Source: Kalaharituber pfeilii
Taxonomy: Eukaryota; Ascomycota; Pezizomycetes; Pezizales; Pezizaceae
Direction: 5' to 3'
Length of the DNA: 64,000 nucleotides
NCBI GenBank assembly: GCA_015179045.1
Contig: WHUZ01000010.1
Coordinates: 1,426,001-1,490,000, forward strand
Made by a program: the position numbers and the translations under genes. The notes under the pieces are model-generated. The model did no database searches and had not been told where the DNA came from. It worked only from the letters and a program-made list of their open reading frames with translations. Below are positions 12,240 through 24,172 of this stretch, one piece after another (position 1 is the first letter of the stretch; each line of letters opens with the position of its first letter).

Positions 12240-12956
12240 ATGGCTAAAGTACCTCGGAATTTTAGACTGCTTGAGGAACTTGAGAAAGGAGAAAAGGGTC
12301 TTGGAGCTGGTAAGCTTGTTGTTATTACATCTTGCGGGCTAGTAGTATAGGGTACTGCACCCCTCTGGTCAACTGCTCACTTGCTATTTGAAACACAGAT
12401 GGATGCTCTTATGGACTAGTCGATGCGGATGATGTGATGATGTCAAATTGGAACGCAACCATTTTAGGGCCTCCTCACGTATGTTTCTCATCAGCCGCCT
12501 TGACGATTGGGCAATATTAATCCGCTGTTGGGACGGATGAATACAGAGCGTTCATGAAAACCGCATCTACAGTCTGAAGTTCCACTGTGGTGACAGTTAC
12601 CCAGATCAGCCGCCTACAGTATCATTCATCTCTAAGATTAACCTACCATGTGTGAATCAGTATGGAAATGTATGCAAACAGGAATTACCTACCGAGTTGG
12701 ATATCATATGCAGATTGACTTAAACATATTTGATAGGTGGATCTATCCAAACTTGCGAAGGTTGCTGTATGGAACAGGGACTATACCATGGAGAAGATTC
12801 TTGTGGCGCTTCGAGAGTAACAATCCCCAGTGACAACATACAACATATATAGAGGAATACTGACCCCTCATGTTTCCTACTAGATACATGGCACATCCGA
12901 ACAACAAGAAGCTTCCCCAACCTCCTGAAGGGTCAACGTACGATGGATCTCATTGA
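12240..12956 (+). CDS. MMS2: ubiquitin-conjugating enzyme variant (UEV) Mms2
   Basis: Five exons, 12240-12309, 12399-12478, 12547-12669, 12737-12816 and 12884-12956, give 141 aa. The protein begins MAKVPRNFRLLEELEKGEKG and continues DGCSYGLVDADDVMMSNW, ATILGPPH and ENRIYSLKFHCGDSYPDQPP, then a C-terminal helix with MEKILVALREYMAHP. The UBC fold is complete but the position of the E2 catalytic cysteine in the HPN segment is absent, which defines UEVs. Known role: partner of Ubc13 in making Lys63-linked ubiquitin chains in error-free post-replication repair. All five exons were placed by phase and GT..AG ends. Convergent with the coiled-coil gene to its right. Confidence 0.95.
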
Positions 12957-13334
12957 TCACGGCATTCGACCTGCAATCCACTTGTAGCTTAGTTTATGGC
13001 ATTACCTCATGAAGTTTACGAATCTTATGCTTTTCTCACATACAAATGGGAATGAGGTGTCTGACTGGTTCTATTTGTTTGTTAGAAGTTTTATATTGCA
13101 TGCTTCGGGGTTTCTGGGGGCTGCAAAGTACGTAGGAATTTTTTCTCAGACGTAGTCGAAAGAATATCCAACGAACATTTCCAATTGATACCTCATTTTT
13201 CGTGCTGGGCTAAGTATGAAGTGAAACGAATTTTTTGATGATCATACAACAGTGTACAAATGGTTTCCTGAAAAATCAAAAAAACAGACGAGCTTATGAA
13301 GCAAGCGATAGGGATATGCGGAACTTATTACAGA
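12957..13334. other. convergent 3' intergenic region
   Basis: Between the ends of MMS2 (+) and the coiled-coil gene (-). No gene seen. Confidence 0.55.
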
Positions 13335-14484
13335 CTATTCGTTCAATTCCCTGACTGTCGATTTACCTTCTAATATCTCCTGCATTTGATGCATTTTCTT
13401 CCTCAATTGGTCTTCCAATGCGTTATACTTGGATTGAATATTCGCAATTTCTACCTGCATTCTCTTGTTCTCCTCGGAGAGCGCCTGGTTCTCCCGCCTC
13501 AATTGCTCCATGATCGAGTTTCTTTCTTTGTCTAGCACCTTCGCAATAGCACTGATGGGGATATCCACAGTGATGGTGGACTGTGACTTTGCATCATGGT
13601 TCTCTGTAGAAGAAGTAATTGAGGGAGGGCTTGTTTGTGTGGGTGCCGGGTTAACGTGGTGACGCGAAGCTTCATTGACCGTGGTAAAGGAAGCCGCAGA
13701 TGGAAGGGTAACAGGAGCGGGAGGCGTAGGCTGTTGCGCTGATTGAGCCGGGGGGCCCGAGGGCCGTTGACTCAATGACGCAGTGCCCTCGGAGGATGCA
13801 TGCGTACTTGTAGATAGCCCTGTAATGCCCCTCGAAGGCGTAGCCGGCTCCGCCGAGTGCCTGATCTAGTATGCGTAATGTTGAGCATAATTATGCACTT
13901 GCGTATCCAGTGGCGACTGCGCATATAACACGTGAGCAGGGACAATGCATACCCTTTTTCTCGGCCTCCGCGAGTCCTGAAACGCTGTCTCATCTTCCGT
14001 ACTTGACCGATTGACATCCTGTATGAGGCTTGTTAGCTGGATCCATAAGCTCGCCACTGAGGACGCAAGGGAGAGAGGCGGAGGCGCATCAGGCGAGTCT
14101 TACTTGCTCATTCAGCCATACAACTTTGACACCGCCGCCCTCGACCGCCTTTTCAAGCAGGTCGAGGTTCGGGCGACTAATTGAGCTCAGCTGAACCAAG
14201 GGGAACTCAGTTCCAGGGTCAACGACGAAGCGCCATGAGACGCCGGATGACGGTTTTGTGGTCTTGACGTCCTTTGGATCCACGTCATGGGTGGTCTGTG
14301 ACTCTGTGATGACTGCACGTTAGGATGGGTCGGCGCATGTCTAGAAGGACAGGCGGAGTCGGCGAGATAGCGTACTTATTAGCTCGACGAGCAGCTCTTT
14401 CGCGCGAGTGCAACGCTTCTCTCTGGCGCGATTGGAGTAGTGAGATGGACTTGGGAGGGGCATCAGCTTGGGCGAGCTCGTCAT
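13335..14484 (-). CDS. unrecognised coiled-coil protein with short conserved-looking N-terminal domain
   Basis: Four exons on the minus strand, 14484-14376, 14312-14104, 14018-13953 and 13865-13335, give 304 aa; phases agree at every junction. Residues 1-36 are basic (HYSNRAREKRCTRAKELL). Residues ~55-106 form a compact segment with SWRFVVDPGTEFPLVQL and LLEKAVEGGGVKVVWLNEQ. A Ser/Pro/Thr/Gln-rich linker with a basic patch RRPRKRIRHS (possible nuclear signal) follows. The C-terminal ~60 residues are a heptad coiled coil (ERNSIMEQLRRENQALSEEN and on). I do not recognise the family. A nuclear, dimeric role is inference only. The ATG at 14484 is chosen because it alone gives the phase-1 donor required by exon 2. 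Confidence 0.7.
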
Positions 14485-14890
14485 GTCTCGTCCGTTACTT
14501 TTATTTTTCGGGGGGTTGGAATTGGGGGTGGACGAGGGGTGTTAGTGGGGGAGCGAGGGGTGGGGGGGGTCAGAGGAGCTGGCTGTGGCTGCTAAAGTAA
14601 GATCTGGTCAGGGTTGACGTTGGGGGTCGTCTGGGACTGGGGCAGCAGAGCAATCAAGAGGAGGAGGAGGACGAGTCAACGTCATCATCAGCAGGCGGTG
14701 GCATCGACATTTGGCCAGGCGACATGGGCCTTGGCGCGGGCGCTGCGTGCTGCTGGTGCGGGTGGGAGCCAGCCCCGCCGGCTGCGCCCGAGCTGGGGAA
14801 TGGCCATCTCCCAGCGCACACCCTTACTGCAGAGATCGACAGCAAAGCTCACATCGCAAGTAGCAGCCTCGAAAAGCGACCTCCTTTGAG
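14485..14890. promoter_or_regulatory. divergent promoter region, coiled-coil gene / prefoldin 3
   Basis: 406 bp, G/C-rich, between divergent start codons. Several open frames on the minus strand are rich in Ser/Pro but have no family support, and they do not splice in phase into the downstream gene. Confidence 0.45.
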
Positions 14891-15840
14891 ATGGCAAGCA
14901 AGAGGTGCGTCCCTGGCCTCGCCCTCCCGCAGCACATGGGCGCGCCCATTCCGGAGGCACCTTGCTGATTTGCGAGCCCTGACAGTGCGGACGCCCCGGC
15001 AAACCCAAGGGGGATCCCCAAGGCCCCGTTCGTGGAGAAAGTTGAGGAATACATTGCTACGCGAGCGGACGTGGAGCCTGCGCTGAGGAAGTTCCAGGAG
15101 ATGATATCGTACGTAGCATATAGCTCGGTGCATCATACCATTATAAACAGCACTGTCTGACGCTATTCGGGCCATGTCTACAGAAAATACCAGTTCATGG
15201 AGGTCAATACGCAGCGCCGAGCCCTGTCGCTTAAAGATAAGATCCCAGACATCCAGAAGACGCTTGACACCGTACGGTTCCTGAAGCTTCGAAAAGTGAG
15301 TGGTATCAATTGATTGAGTAACTGGAACGTATTTTAGGGTCGTATGAGGGATATGGGTGGAAAGGATTATTTGGTTGACGCAGATGGAGGATCTGATAGG
15401 ACTCTAATGAGCCATTCGAGACCAATTTTGAGCTCAATGACACGCTATATGCGAAGGCCAAGGTCAAGGCGGGAGAAGAAGTCTACCTATGGCTAGGGGT
15501 ATTGTGATCCCATCACACTATCGACTAGGCTATAGTTCACTGATACTCAAAGTTAACAGGCCAATGTGATGCTCTCGTACCCCATTGATGAAGCCGAGGA
15601 GCTTCTCAAGGGTAAATTGGCAGCGGCGAAGGAGAGCTTGAGTAATTGTGAGGAGGACTTGGATTTCTTGAGGGAGCAAATCACGGTACCTTGTGCTTTA
15701 CCCCTTTTCATAATTTAACATACTGATAACAACGTGGTATACAGACACTGGAAGTCAATACTGCCCGAATCTACAATTGGGAGGTATCACAAAAGAGGAA
15801 AGAGAAGGAAGCCGCTGGTGCAGGGGCATCGAAGTCGTAA
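14891..15840 (+). CDS. PAC10: prefoldin subunit 3
   Basis: Six exons, 14891-14904, 14977-15108, 15184-15295, 15400-15498, 15560-15685 and 15745-15840, give 192 aa. Features: NPRGIPKAPFVEKVEEYI, then the N-terminal helix with KYQFMEVNTQRRALSLKDKIPDIQ broken by no stop, the beta-hairpin region ETNFELNDTLYAKAK...VYLWLGANVMLSYPIDEAEELL, and a second long helix ending in a Lys/Ala tail. This is the helix-hairpin-helix plan of alpha-class prefoldin (VBP1/Pac10). Known role: part of the hexameric prefoldin that hands nascent actin and tubulin to TRiC/CCT in the cytosol. The first coding exon is only 14 nt. Exon 4 was placed at 15400 because stops lie immediately upstream in frame. Confidence 0.94.
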
Positions 15841-17355
15841 ACCCTATTTTTTAAACCAACCTTGATGTGCAAAGCGGGATTAAATTTTCCTTAAAAAAAA
15901 AAAAAAGGAAAAGCATGAGCTCAACTCCAGATCAATGCATGACTGTGATGTCAAATAAGCATCTAATGAGATATAGTTCGCTATTGGCTGGTATTGCGAA
16001 AGGAGTTTAGACTTGGTAAGACTTAGATGACCTCAACGCTCAGCTGAGCATGTGATTGCGGCTTGTGAAGGGAGTCTAACTAGTAGAAGGACTTAAGGCT
16101 TGGCAAACTAACTAGGTTCGCGGACCGGCTTTCTCCATTGCCGCCCTTTGAACTTAACCTAATGACAGAGTGGGCACGAGAGCACCTAACGGAACTACTG
16201 TACCTGCCTCCATTATTGCGATAAACTGCTTCCCTTCGTTTTTCACCAGCCTTTTACTGCTCTCGTGCCCGTCCTTTTTTGGCACAGTCTGATTAGTAAT
16301 TCCTTAGCCGTTGTGGAACGAGAACAGTCTTTTACCTCCTTCTGATACTGTATGCATATCCTGTGCTAACCCAAGTGAAGCCACCTCGAAAACTGGCTAT
16401 AAACCCCCTCCCGAAGAAAAAGAACCGAAGCTCACTAAACATAGTGGGGGCGAAAAAGCAGAAGACCAACCTCAAACGTCCCTTTGGCGCTTCTCGGCTT
16501 CTCATTGATGTCCGTGATTGTCGGTCTAAATGTGTTGATCTCGACAATCTCCGCCACCATTGTTGATGGTCTCTCTTCCCTAAGAAAGAGAGGGTGAATA
16601 CTTGTGCTTACAGGACCATTGACGTTTGTGTGAGCGCTGATTAGGCTTATGGGACGAAGGCAGGATTTTGATGGTAGCAAAGGGGTCATAAAATCAAGAT
16701 GAAGGTGAGGAAGGGTAGGGCGGTGTGAGTATGATGCAGCCAGGATTTGAGATGCTCAGAGTGCCGAATGTTGAGGGCTGGTGAGGTCGATGATGAGGCG
16801 GGAGGTGAATTGGAGGGTGGAGGGGCGCGGGTCAACCGGAGCTTATGGTCCAGTCGAAGGTACCACCGACTTTTGTCAAATAGTGTTAGCCTAGTGTATA
16901 TAGCATGATCACAGAGAGACGTACAGCAAGGATGCTGTGACGAGGGCGCTGGTGCTGTGAAGCTGTGAATGCAATTGAGAGGACGCAATTGGGCGGGAGG
17001 TCCCGCTCGGGGGCTGCCGTTGATATACGCTTCCCCGCCGACGTCACACCGAGGCTGCGGCTGCGGCTGCGGCTACGGCGGGGATGCCTGGGATGCCATG
17101 CAAGGGCGTGGAGGCCCCTGGCAGCGCGCCAGCCTCGCACAGTACAGTTCACGGCTGAGACTCTCACGAAACATCGCGAGGTACGCCCGCCGTATGTGGG
17201 GGTGTGGGGGGACTCACGTGCCGTGACGAGGGCCCTGGCACACAGGACCAGGCCAAGCCTCGTCCACAACAAACTTCCAATAACACTGTACCACCACCAC
17301 GACCACTACGGCTATCACCGTAGCGGTCATCCACCCATCTCCTCTCTCACCAACC
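15841..17355. other. intergenic region upstream of GatB
   Basis: 1.5 kb without a gene. Contains an inverted pair with the TTCTCGT core (16256-16269 and 16315-16328) and a GC-rich stretch with GGCTGC repeats near 17050-17075. Confidence 0.5.
16256..16328. repeat. imperfect inverted repeat, TTCTCGTGCCCA family
   Basis: Left arm ACTGCTCTCGTGCC at 16256-16269 and right arm GGAACGAGAACAGT at 16315-16328 pair with two mismatches. The core matches the hairpin at 5408-5446. Confidence 0.45.
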
Positions 17356-19761
17356 ATGCGGTACCCACCTTCTCTTCCGCTTCCCCGCCCCCCTTCTCTC
17401 TCCACGCTTCCCGCCCGCCGCCAATTCCATTGCCGCAACCTCTCGACCGTCTCCACCCCACCAACCACTCTGCCTTCCCCCCACTCTCCTCCTATTACCC
17501 CCGACAATTCCTTCCAGAAAGCTCTCAAAGAGCATCGCAAGTCCCGCGCGCGTTCAAAGAAACCCGGCTCCGCCGGCCTAGACCCCTGGGAAGCTGACGA
17601 CGGCGCCTGGGAGATTGTCTGCGGGCTCGAGATCCATGCGCAGTTGAATGCGGCGAGAAAGCTATTTTCTTGTAGGGCAGCTATTCATTGGGCCAGTTGT
17701 GAGGAGAGAATTGGATTAGCAGCTAATGTGAATACTACCTACATGCATACAGATGCAAAGACCTCCTTCAACGAATCTCCAAATACACACGTTGCGCTCT
17801 TTGATGCGGCCTTGCCGGGGTCACAGCCTGTGTGTCTTCCCTCTCGCCCCTCACCCTATCTTATACTAACACCTAGCCAAGCTGTTCCAACCTAGCACCC
17901 TCCTCCCCGCCCTCCGCGCTGCCATTGCGCTCAATTGCGAGATCCAGTCCGAGTCGCGCTTCGACCGCAAACACTACTTCTACCCGGACCAGCCGTCGGG
18001 ATATCAGATTACGCAGTTCTACCGTACGTGGCAAGTCCAGTGCAATTGATCAAATTTGACCCTCCTATAATTTTGTCGTCTTCTTGTTTCAGGCAACTTG
18101 AGGAAAGGAGTGCGGCTTACCAACTGCGATAGTGGCGTGAGGCTGTAACGGGGTGTGATTTGTGAACAGACCCATTAGCAAAAAATGGATACATAAAGTT
18201 ACTTCCTACGGATGGTGTGGACGTGGATCTTGATGGGCGGGACGAGTTGGTGGTGGGAATAAAGCAGGTTCAGATGGAGCAGGTACAATTTTCTCCCTGC
18301 CTTCCACCCTCCCATTCCCAACCATCAATTCATTAGAAAAACTCACATTCCCCCTTCTCCCTCTAGGACACAGCTAAAACCACCCACGCCCCTCCACATC
18401 ACCTTCTAGACCTCAATCGGGTTTCTCATCCCCTCCTCGAAATCATTACCACCCCGTGCCTCCCCACCCCATCCCTCGCCTCGCTCACCCTTCGCAAAAT
18501 CCAGCACCTTCTCCGGTTCACAGGCGCCGCCGTCCTCGGCATGGAGTGGGGCGGTCTCCGATGCGATGTCAACGTCTCCGTGCGCCCACGCGGCTCGCCT
18601 CCCAGCCTCCTCAACCAGCGCGTTGAGATCAAGAATCTCTTTAGTCTCAAAGTCGTCGAGGAGGCAATTGCGTCCGAAGGGAGGCGGCAAATTCGGATTT
18701 TTGAGGCCGGGGGAGAAGTTAAGGGTGAAACACGGGGCTGGGACCAGGAGACAAAGGAGACTGTGAGGCTGAGGGGGAAAGAAGGAGAGACGGATTATCG
18801 GTACATGCCTGACCCAGACATTCCGCCTGTGCGCATCGCCAGGGAGGTAGTGGAGCAGGTAAGGATGGGCATGCCGATGTTGCCGGATGAGGTGGTGGGG
18901 AGGTTGGTGAAGGGGGAGGAGGAAGGGGGATTTGGACTATCGGTCAAGGACGCGAATACGTTGATGGGGTGGGAGGGGGGCGGGCGGGTAGGGTATTACT
19001 TTGAGGTGGTAGAGGAGGTAAAGAGGAGGTTGAGGAAGGAGGAGGGAGGTATGGAAGAGGGAAAGAAAGAGAGCAGGGTGAAGGGGGTGGGGAGAGTGGT
19101 GGGGAATTGGTCTGTTGCCTTATCCATACATTATGTGGTATTTCAAGCTGACATACGGTACTAATTTAGGGTAATCCATGACCTCGCTTCGGCGCTTTCC
19201 ACAAACTCGATCCCGTGGGCCCAGAATCCCATCACGACTACGCACCTCTCAGACATTGTTGCCAACCTACTCCTCCAGCGCATCACGGGCCCGGCGTCCA
19301 AGTTCTTGTTACAAACACTCGTCTCGACATACCTGTCCCAGATCCAACAATCTCAACCGCAGCCGACCCAACAGCCACCACCACCACCAGTCCAGCTTCC
19401 CACCGTCCAACACCTCATCGCCACGCACGAGCTCCTGGTCGTCAAGCTGAGCAGGGATGAAGTAGACCAGATCATCATCGACATGGTTCTGAATCCCCCA
19501 GCGGAGGATACGCAGGCGGTGAAAATGAGAGAGCAGTATGTGAGCGTGGCAAGGCAGTTGCAGGAGGAAAAGAGAAAAGGTGGGGGGAAGAAGGCGGCGG
19601 CGTTGGAGAAGAAATTGGGGGGGCTGAGGATGTGGTGGGTGGGTAGGGTGGTGAGGGGGGTTGGAGGGAGGGTGGAGGTTGGAGGGGTGGAGGAGGGAGT
19701 GGGGAGAGTGTTGGGGGGTGTCGTGGAATGGGAAGTAGGAGGGGAAGAGAAGGTGAGGTAA
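17356..19761 (+). CDS. PET112: mitochondrial aspartyl/glutamyl-tRNA amidotransferase subunit B
   Basis: Five exons, 17356-17829, 17882-18023, 18170-18282, 18367-19109 and 19170-19761, give 687 aa, somewhat longer than most GatB proteins. Residues 1-~60 are Ser/Pro/Arg-rich without acidic residues at first, as in a mitochondrial presequence. GatB signatures: [86 protein letters not shown]. The C-terminal YqeY-like domain is recognisable ([13 protein letters not shown], then [20 protein letters not shown] and a degenerate Gly/Val-rich end). Known role: with GatA and GatC/GatF converts Glu-tRNA(Gln) to Gln-tRNA(Gln) in mitochondria. The last ~50 residues are low complexity and lie in very G-rich DNA. 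Exon 2 uses acceptor AAG at 17879-17881, chosen by homology. Confidence 0.93.
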
Positions 19762-20104
19762 GGGGGTGATTAGCATCATACAACGCAGACTAGAAGTACG
19801 TGATATCGATAAAACGATCGTACGATGTAAAAAAGCGATCTAGACAATTTTGCACAGGTAGACAGCCTCCCCCAGGAAAATAAAAATGGGAAAAAGAAAA
19901 TCAAATGATAAAACCAATATAGCAGAAACATAAGAAAGCAAGAAAATATTTTCATAGCTGTTACCCTTGTACTAAGCTAATATAAGTTTCCATCTTATAT
20001 GCTTTTCTTTTCCTCTTTTTCCCTTTCAAACGCATCCCACATCCCATATCCCACATCCCACATCCCCCAATCCCGTTCCCAAAATACATGGGGATTCCAA
20101 TGTT
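19762..20104. other. convergent 3' intergenic region
   Basis: Between GatB (+) and HIS1 (-). A/T-rich 3' sequence; a short tandem array of ATCCCAC units lies at about 20034-20064. No gene. Confidence 0.55.
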
Positions 20105-21611
20105 TCAATTACTTCTTGAATTTGACAGTGACACGGCTAATATGTCCTGGGCGCCGACTTTTTCGAGTCTGTGTTGTCGAAATCAGCGAATCTATATTTT
20201 CCTCAAACAAGAGGAGGAGGGAGGGTTCTGGTGAGGAAAACAAAGGAAACGGCACAACATACGCATCCATCACATCCGCAAGCTTCTTCTTGTCCACCAT
20301 CACGCTGATTGCCACCCAGTCGTCCTCGTCCTCGAGCTGCGTCACTGTGGGCGCGCGCTTGCCGGGCGTGATCATCTTGGCCTCTTTGAGCGATGTACGG
20401 GGGATGTTGTACGTGCACAAGACGTATTTTTGGGCCGCTGGGGATTATGTTAGTGGTTGAGCCCTGAAAGGGAAATGGGGGTGGGGTAAAGTTGGGGGAA
20501 CGGAGGGCAAAGGCACGCACTGATGACGCCGCGGATTCGAGAGGTAATTCGGTCGATGAGCTCGGGGTGGGAGGGGTGTTTGGACTTGATGAGCACGGCG
20601 GAGGTCTCGAGGAGGGTGGCGATGGGCTTCAGCCCGGCAGCTTTCATGGTCTCGCCAGATTCTGGGAGCGGAGGTGATTAATTGGTTAGATTAGAAATGG
20701 GGGTAGTAAGGAAGGAAATTGGGATTAGATGGTGAGATATATACCGACGAGATCCACAACACCGTCTGCAACTCCTAATGCGCAAGCGGCCTCTACGCTT
20801 CCTCCGACGTACTTGATTTTCGTGCTCCCCAGCACTGTCACATCCTCGCCCTTCTCCGCCATCACCTCCCTCTCCAGCTCCGTGAAGTATTCCCTCGTCA
20901 GCTCCGTAAAGCTCGTCACGATATTCTTTCCCACAAGCTCCTTTGCTTGGGTGATGTATCCCTTCTCGGGCACCTGCACCTGCAGCTTGCATCGGCCAAA
21001 GTCCAAGTCCAGGATCTGCTCGACTTCAGTCGTGCGGGACTCGCGTACTTGGTCGTGGCCGGTGATACCGAGGTCGACACGGCCTTCGCCGACAAACCGG
21101 GGGATGTCGGCGGCGGGGAGGAAGACGAGGGCGATGGGAAGGTTGATGCATAGGGCGATGTCAAGGCGGCTGTGTCGGTAGAATTGGATGTCGGAGCCGT
21201 GGAGGAGGTCGAGGCAGGATTGGTGGAGGCGGCCCTCTATGAAAGGTTAACGAGCGTCTTAATTGAGGGGAACTCTGGAGATGGGAACTCGAGGGGGAGG
21301 GCATAGAGGGGGGCTCAGCGTAGCACATTGACATTCCTACCACATGGTAGTAGTGAACAAGTGACTCGAATCCCACTACCATCCACCAGCATCGCTGACA
21401 TCAATTGCTCTCCCCAAAAGAGATCTATACGCACTCTTTGGCACCGCGAACAGCAGGCGATCGTTCAAGCTAGGTGTCCGAGTAAGCAAACAGTCGGAGC
21501 AGATTTCCCCAATTAGGAATCTCAATGTATATGCATCCAACCTCAGCCAAGCAAGCTGTACCGCAAGCAAATGTGAAAGAAGTTTCCGACTTACTGGTTC
21601 ACGAGGTCCAT
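20105..21611 (-). CDS. HIS1: ATP phosphoribosyltransferase
   Basis: Six exons on the minus strand, 21611-21595, 21469-21435, 21236-20745, 20661-20521, 20437-20263 and 20168-20105, give 307 aa. Signatures: RLLFAVPKKGRLHQSCLDLL (interrupted by an intron inside the KKGR motif), RSRLDIAL-like HSRLDIALCINLPIALVFLPAADIP, VGEGRVDLGITGHDQV, GSTKIKYVGGSVEAACALG and VVDLVESGETMKAAGL (PRPP/ATP site), then a C-terminal regulatory domain with QKYVLCTYNIPR and TPGKRAPTVTQLEDEDDWVAI, ending VGAQDILAVSLSNSRSN. Known role: first committed step of histidine synthesis, inhibited by histidine through the C-terminal domain. The first two coding exons are only 17 and 35 nt. Divergent from the uS14m gene. Confidence 0.95.
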
Positions 21612-22507
21612 TGTAGCTTGTACACTATTAGCAGCTGTCGAGGCTTAGGGCTGAATTGATGACTCGGCTCGCTGCGTTCGCTCGAGCAGCACTCGCACCT
21701 GTCCGCTGACACGCAGAGTAGAGATAAGGATGGGAGAAGAGGTGAGTATTGGAGATGCCAGCAGGAGCGAGGGAAGCTAGCGCTATAGCTTCTATGTAGC
21801 TACTTAGGGTCCGCGAAGGGTCCAGACGAGGGATGTTCTGCTGCTTGGCCGGAGGAAGGTTTGTATAGTGTGCGGGGCTTGGGTGCGTATATCGGGCGCC
21901 GGCACAGATAAAGTAATGAGTAATAGCTTCAGCCAGGCACAAGCAACCAAGATGATCAATTTTCGTATTTCTACCAACTATCTCCAATTATGCACTTGTA
22001 TTGCGCGAGGGATGGGAGCAGCAAAAACATTAACGAATTTCAGACGCAAAAGTTCTGCACTATGTCCCGCCCCTCCCGCCTTCGCTCAATTGAGCAAAAT
22101 CTCAGCTACAAAAAAGAATAAGAGATAAAAACAAAGCTTTTTTTCACTAATTCAATTGGCGCCTGAGCTGGGTTTCCCTCCCTGTGTCGATTGCTTTTGG
22201 TTTAATTTTGTTTTTTTTGTTTTCTCTCTTGCAGGGATGAATGTGGGGGTTCAGCAGTGACGTGCTTGTACGTGGTCAAGCCACTTTATACGCCACACCT
22301 CTACGGCCCATTGGTAGGGCAACGTTCCCGAGCAGCCTCTCCGAATGGGTTGCCGGAATAATTCTGACGCACCTTCCCCTCCACCTCGAAAGAGAGTATC
22401 GCAGTACATTACAGCAGAAGGTGTGTTTCGCCTACCCTCACTCTGCGCAATCCCAATTGACCAACTGACCGCCAGAGCGACCTCCCCCCACCCCCCCCGC
22501 ACCAACA
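21612..22507. promoter_or_regulatory. divergent promoter region, HIS1 / uS14m
   Basis: 896 bp between divergent start codons. It probably contains the 5' UTR of the ribosomal protein gene; a possible GT..AG 5'-UTR intron can be drawn, but is not proven. I saw no clear Gcn4-type TGACTC close to HIS1, although a GTGACTCG lies at 21360-21367. Confidence 0.45.
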
Positions 22508-23010
22508 ATGTTCCCTACCCTCTCCCTCCTCGCCAAAAAGCCCCCAATCGGCATCTTCGTCAACTCCCGCGTCCTCCGGGACCAAATGAAGCGCGAGGCC
22601 TTTGCGGAAAACGAGCAGGTCCGCCAGGCTCTGCGGTACGCAATCGTATCCCCACTCCCCACTCCCTATGCAACGACCCCATGCTAATTCACCATTTGTC
22701 TAAAACCAACAGCTACATCTCCCAAAACACCACGCTCTCCCCCCGTCAGCGTGCATATGCCCAGCTCCAGCTCGCAACAATGCATTGCCATACAAGAAGT
22801 ACGCAGTTCAAGAACCGGTGTATCGTCGGAGGCAAAGGCAAGGGTGTGTTTAGGGACTTTAGGATGGCGAGGGTACGGGATATCATCCATCTCCTTCCCC
22901 CTTGTATACGCAGATGCCAGAAAGAGTGCTGACAGATTGTGAACAAGTACCAATTCCGATTAAATGCGCTGGAAGGAAACTTGCCGGGGGTGAAGAAGGC
23001 AAGTTGGTGA
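22508..23010 (+). CDS. MRP2: mitochondrial small-subunit ribosomal protein uS14m
   Basis: Three exons, 22508-22635, 22713-22872 and 22948-23010, give 116 aa, the usual length. Signatures: FVNSRVLRDQMKREAFAENE, QALRYISQNTTLSPRQRAYAQLQL, MHCHTRSTQFKNRCIVGGKG, RGVFRDF-like KGVFRDFRMARYQFRLNALEG, and the terminal LPGVKKASW, which is close to invariant in S14. The zinc-binding cysteines of some S14 proteins are absent, as in mitochondrial and chloroplast forms. Known role: near the head of the mitoribosomal small subunit. The 5' DNA has open frames in phase with nothing conserved, so the ATG at 22508 is taken as the start. Confidence 0.95.
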
Positions 23011-24172
23011 ATTGGGGGGGAGAAAGCAGTGGAGGACAGAGAAAGAGCGGTGAAATCCCCTATATACACTTACGTGTACCCGATACCGTTTTACATTCAT
23101 GGTGCTTACATACGTGCCATCAACGACGTACCACATGATCACATCACATAAACCACTTTCACCGCCTGGTTACCCTGATTGTCCTCAACTGTACCATATA
23201 TACAAGATGGAAACAAGAAGGAAATTAAAACAACAGAGAGATATACAGGAATTTGCAGACATCTTGATTTTTCGCAATTTTGGTAGTTACATACAAAAAC
23301 TGTACAGTTTTTCTGCTCTCGTGTCTTCTTGTTCCTGTAGGAAATTGAGAAAGAAAATCTGAGTAGATATGCTCTTCTACCCTCCCCCACAACTCCCACA
23401 TCGCACTATTCGCCTTCTTCATCAACCTCTTCAGTCACTTCACCTCGTTTCTCTCCCCATGCGCCCGTTCCCCCATTGAACTACATCATCATCTGGTATA
23501 CATGGCTATGTCTTCCACCACATATGTGCACATACACTTATGTGAACGCGAGGTTGGTTTTAAGGTTTGTACGAATGGGGCAACGTGATTCGGCCGTCTT
23601 GGTTACCAAAAACAATTCTTCAGACTTATTCATTGAAATAAAGAATTTCAAGTTCATTTAGCACTAGTCGAGCGGAGTGGCACTTGATACCATTATGGTT
23701 GGGGACACCTTTAACCGAAGTGAATCACACAACAATTTTAATACTTTGAAGTGCAAGTTTAAAAAATAGCTAAAGTTCTTTTTACTTCACAAGATGCTAA
23801 ACTACAAAGGATAATTTTATGAACCGATATTGAATTATTCATTTCTTATAATGAGATTTATAGGGATGATTCTGTTAGGAAAGGGGTCATATGTCCGGTC
23901 ATAATGTCTGGGCTTGGTAATTGCCAAAAATAGCATAGAATTCTTTGGTATAACCAAAAAAAACAGAAAGTTAACTACCCAAAATTAGAATAGTATATAG
24001 TATTCCCTCTACCATTTTGCTCTCTACCATTTTGAGAGCCTGTCGATGTCCTTATGTACAATACTATGAGTTAGCCATTCACTATATACATTAATTGTAC
24101 GTCAACAATGATTATCTTTGCTAGAGCAGCCCTGCCGCCCTTCTTCAATAGTCCGATCCTATATAAGTCAGC
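23011..24172. other. A/T-rich gene-free stretch beside a transposon remnant
   Basis: After the uS14m 3' region the sequence becomes A/T-rich from about 23600. A 13-nt direct repeat, CTCTACCATTTTG, occurs at 24007-24019 and again at 24023-24035. No intact gene is visible; this could be decayed transposon sequence continuing from the ORF to its right. Confidence 0.4.
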
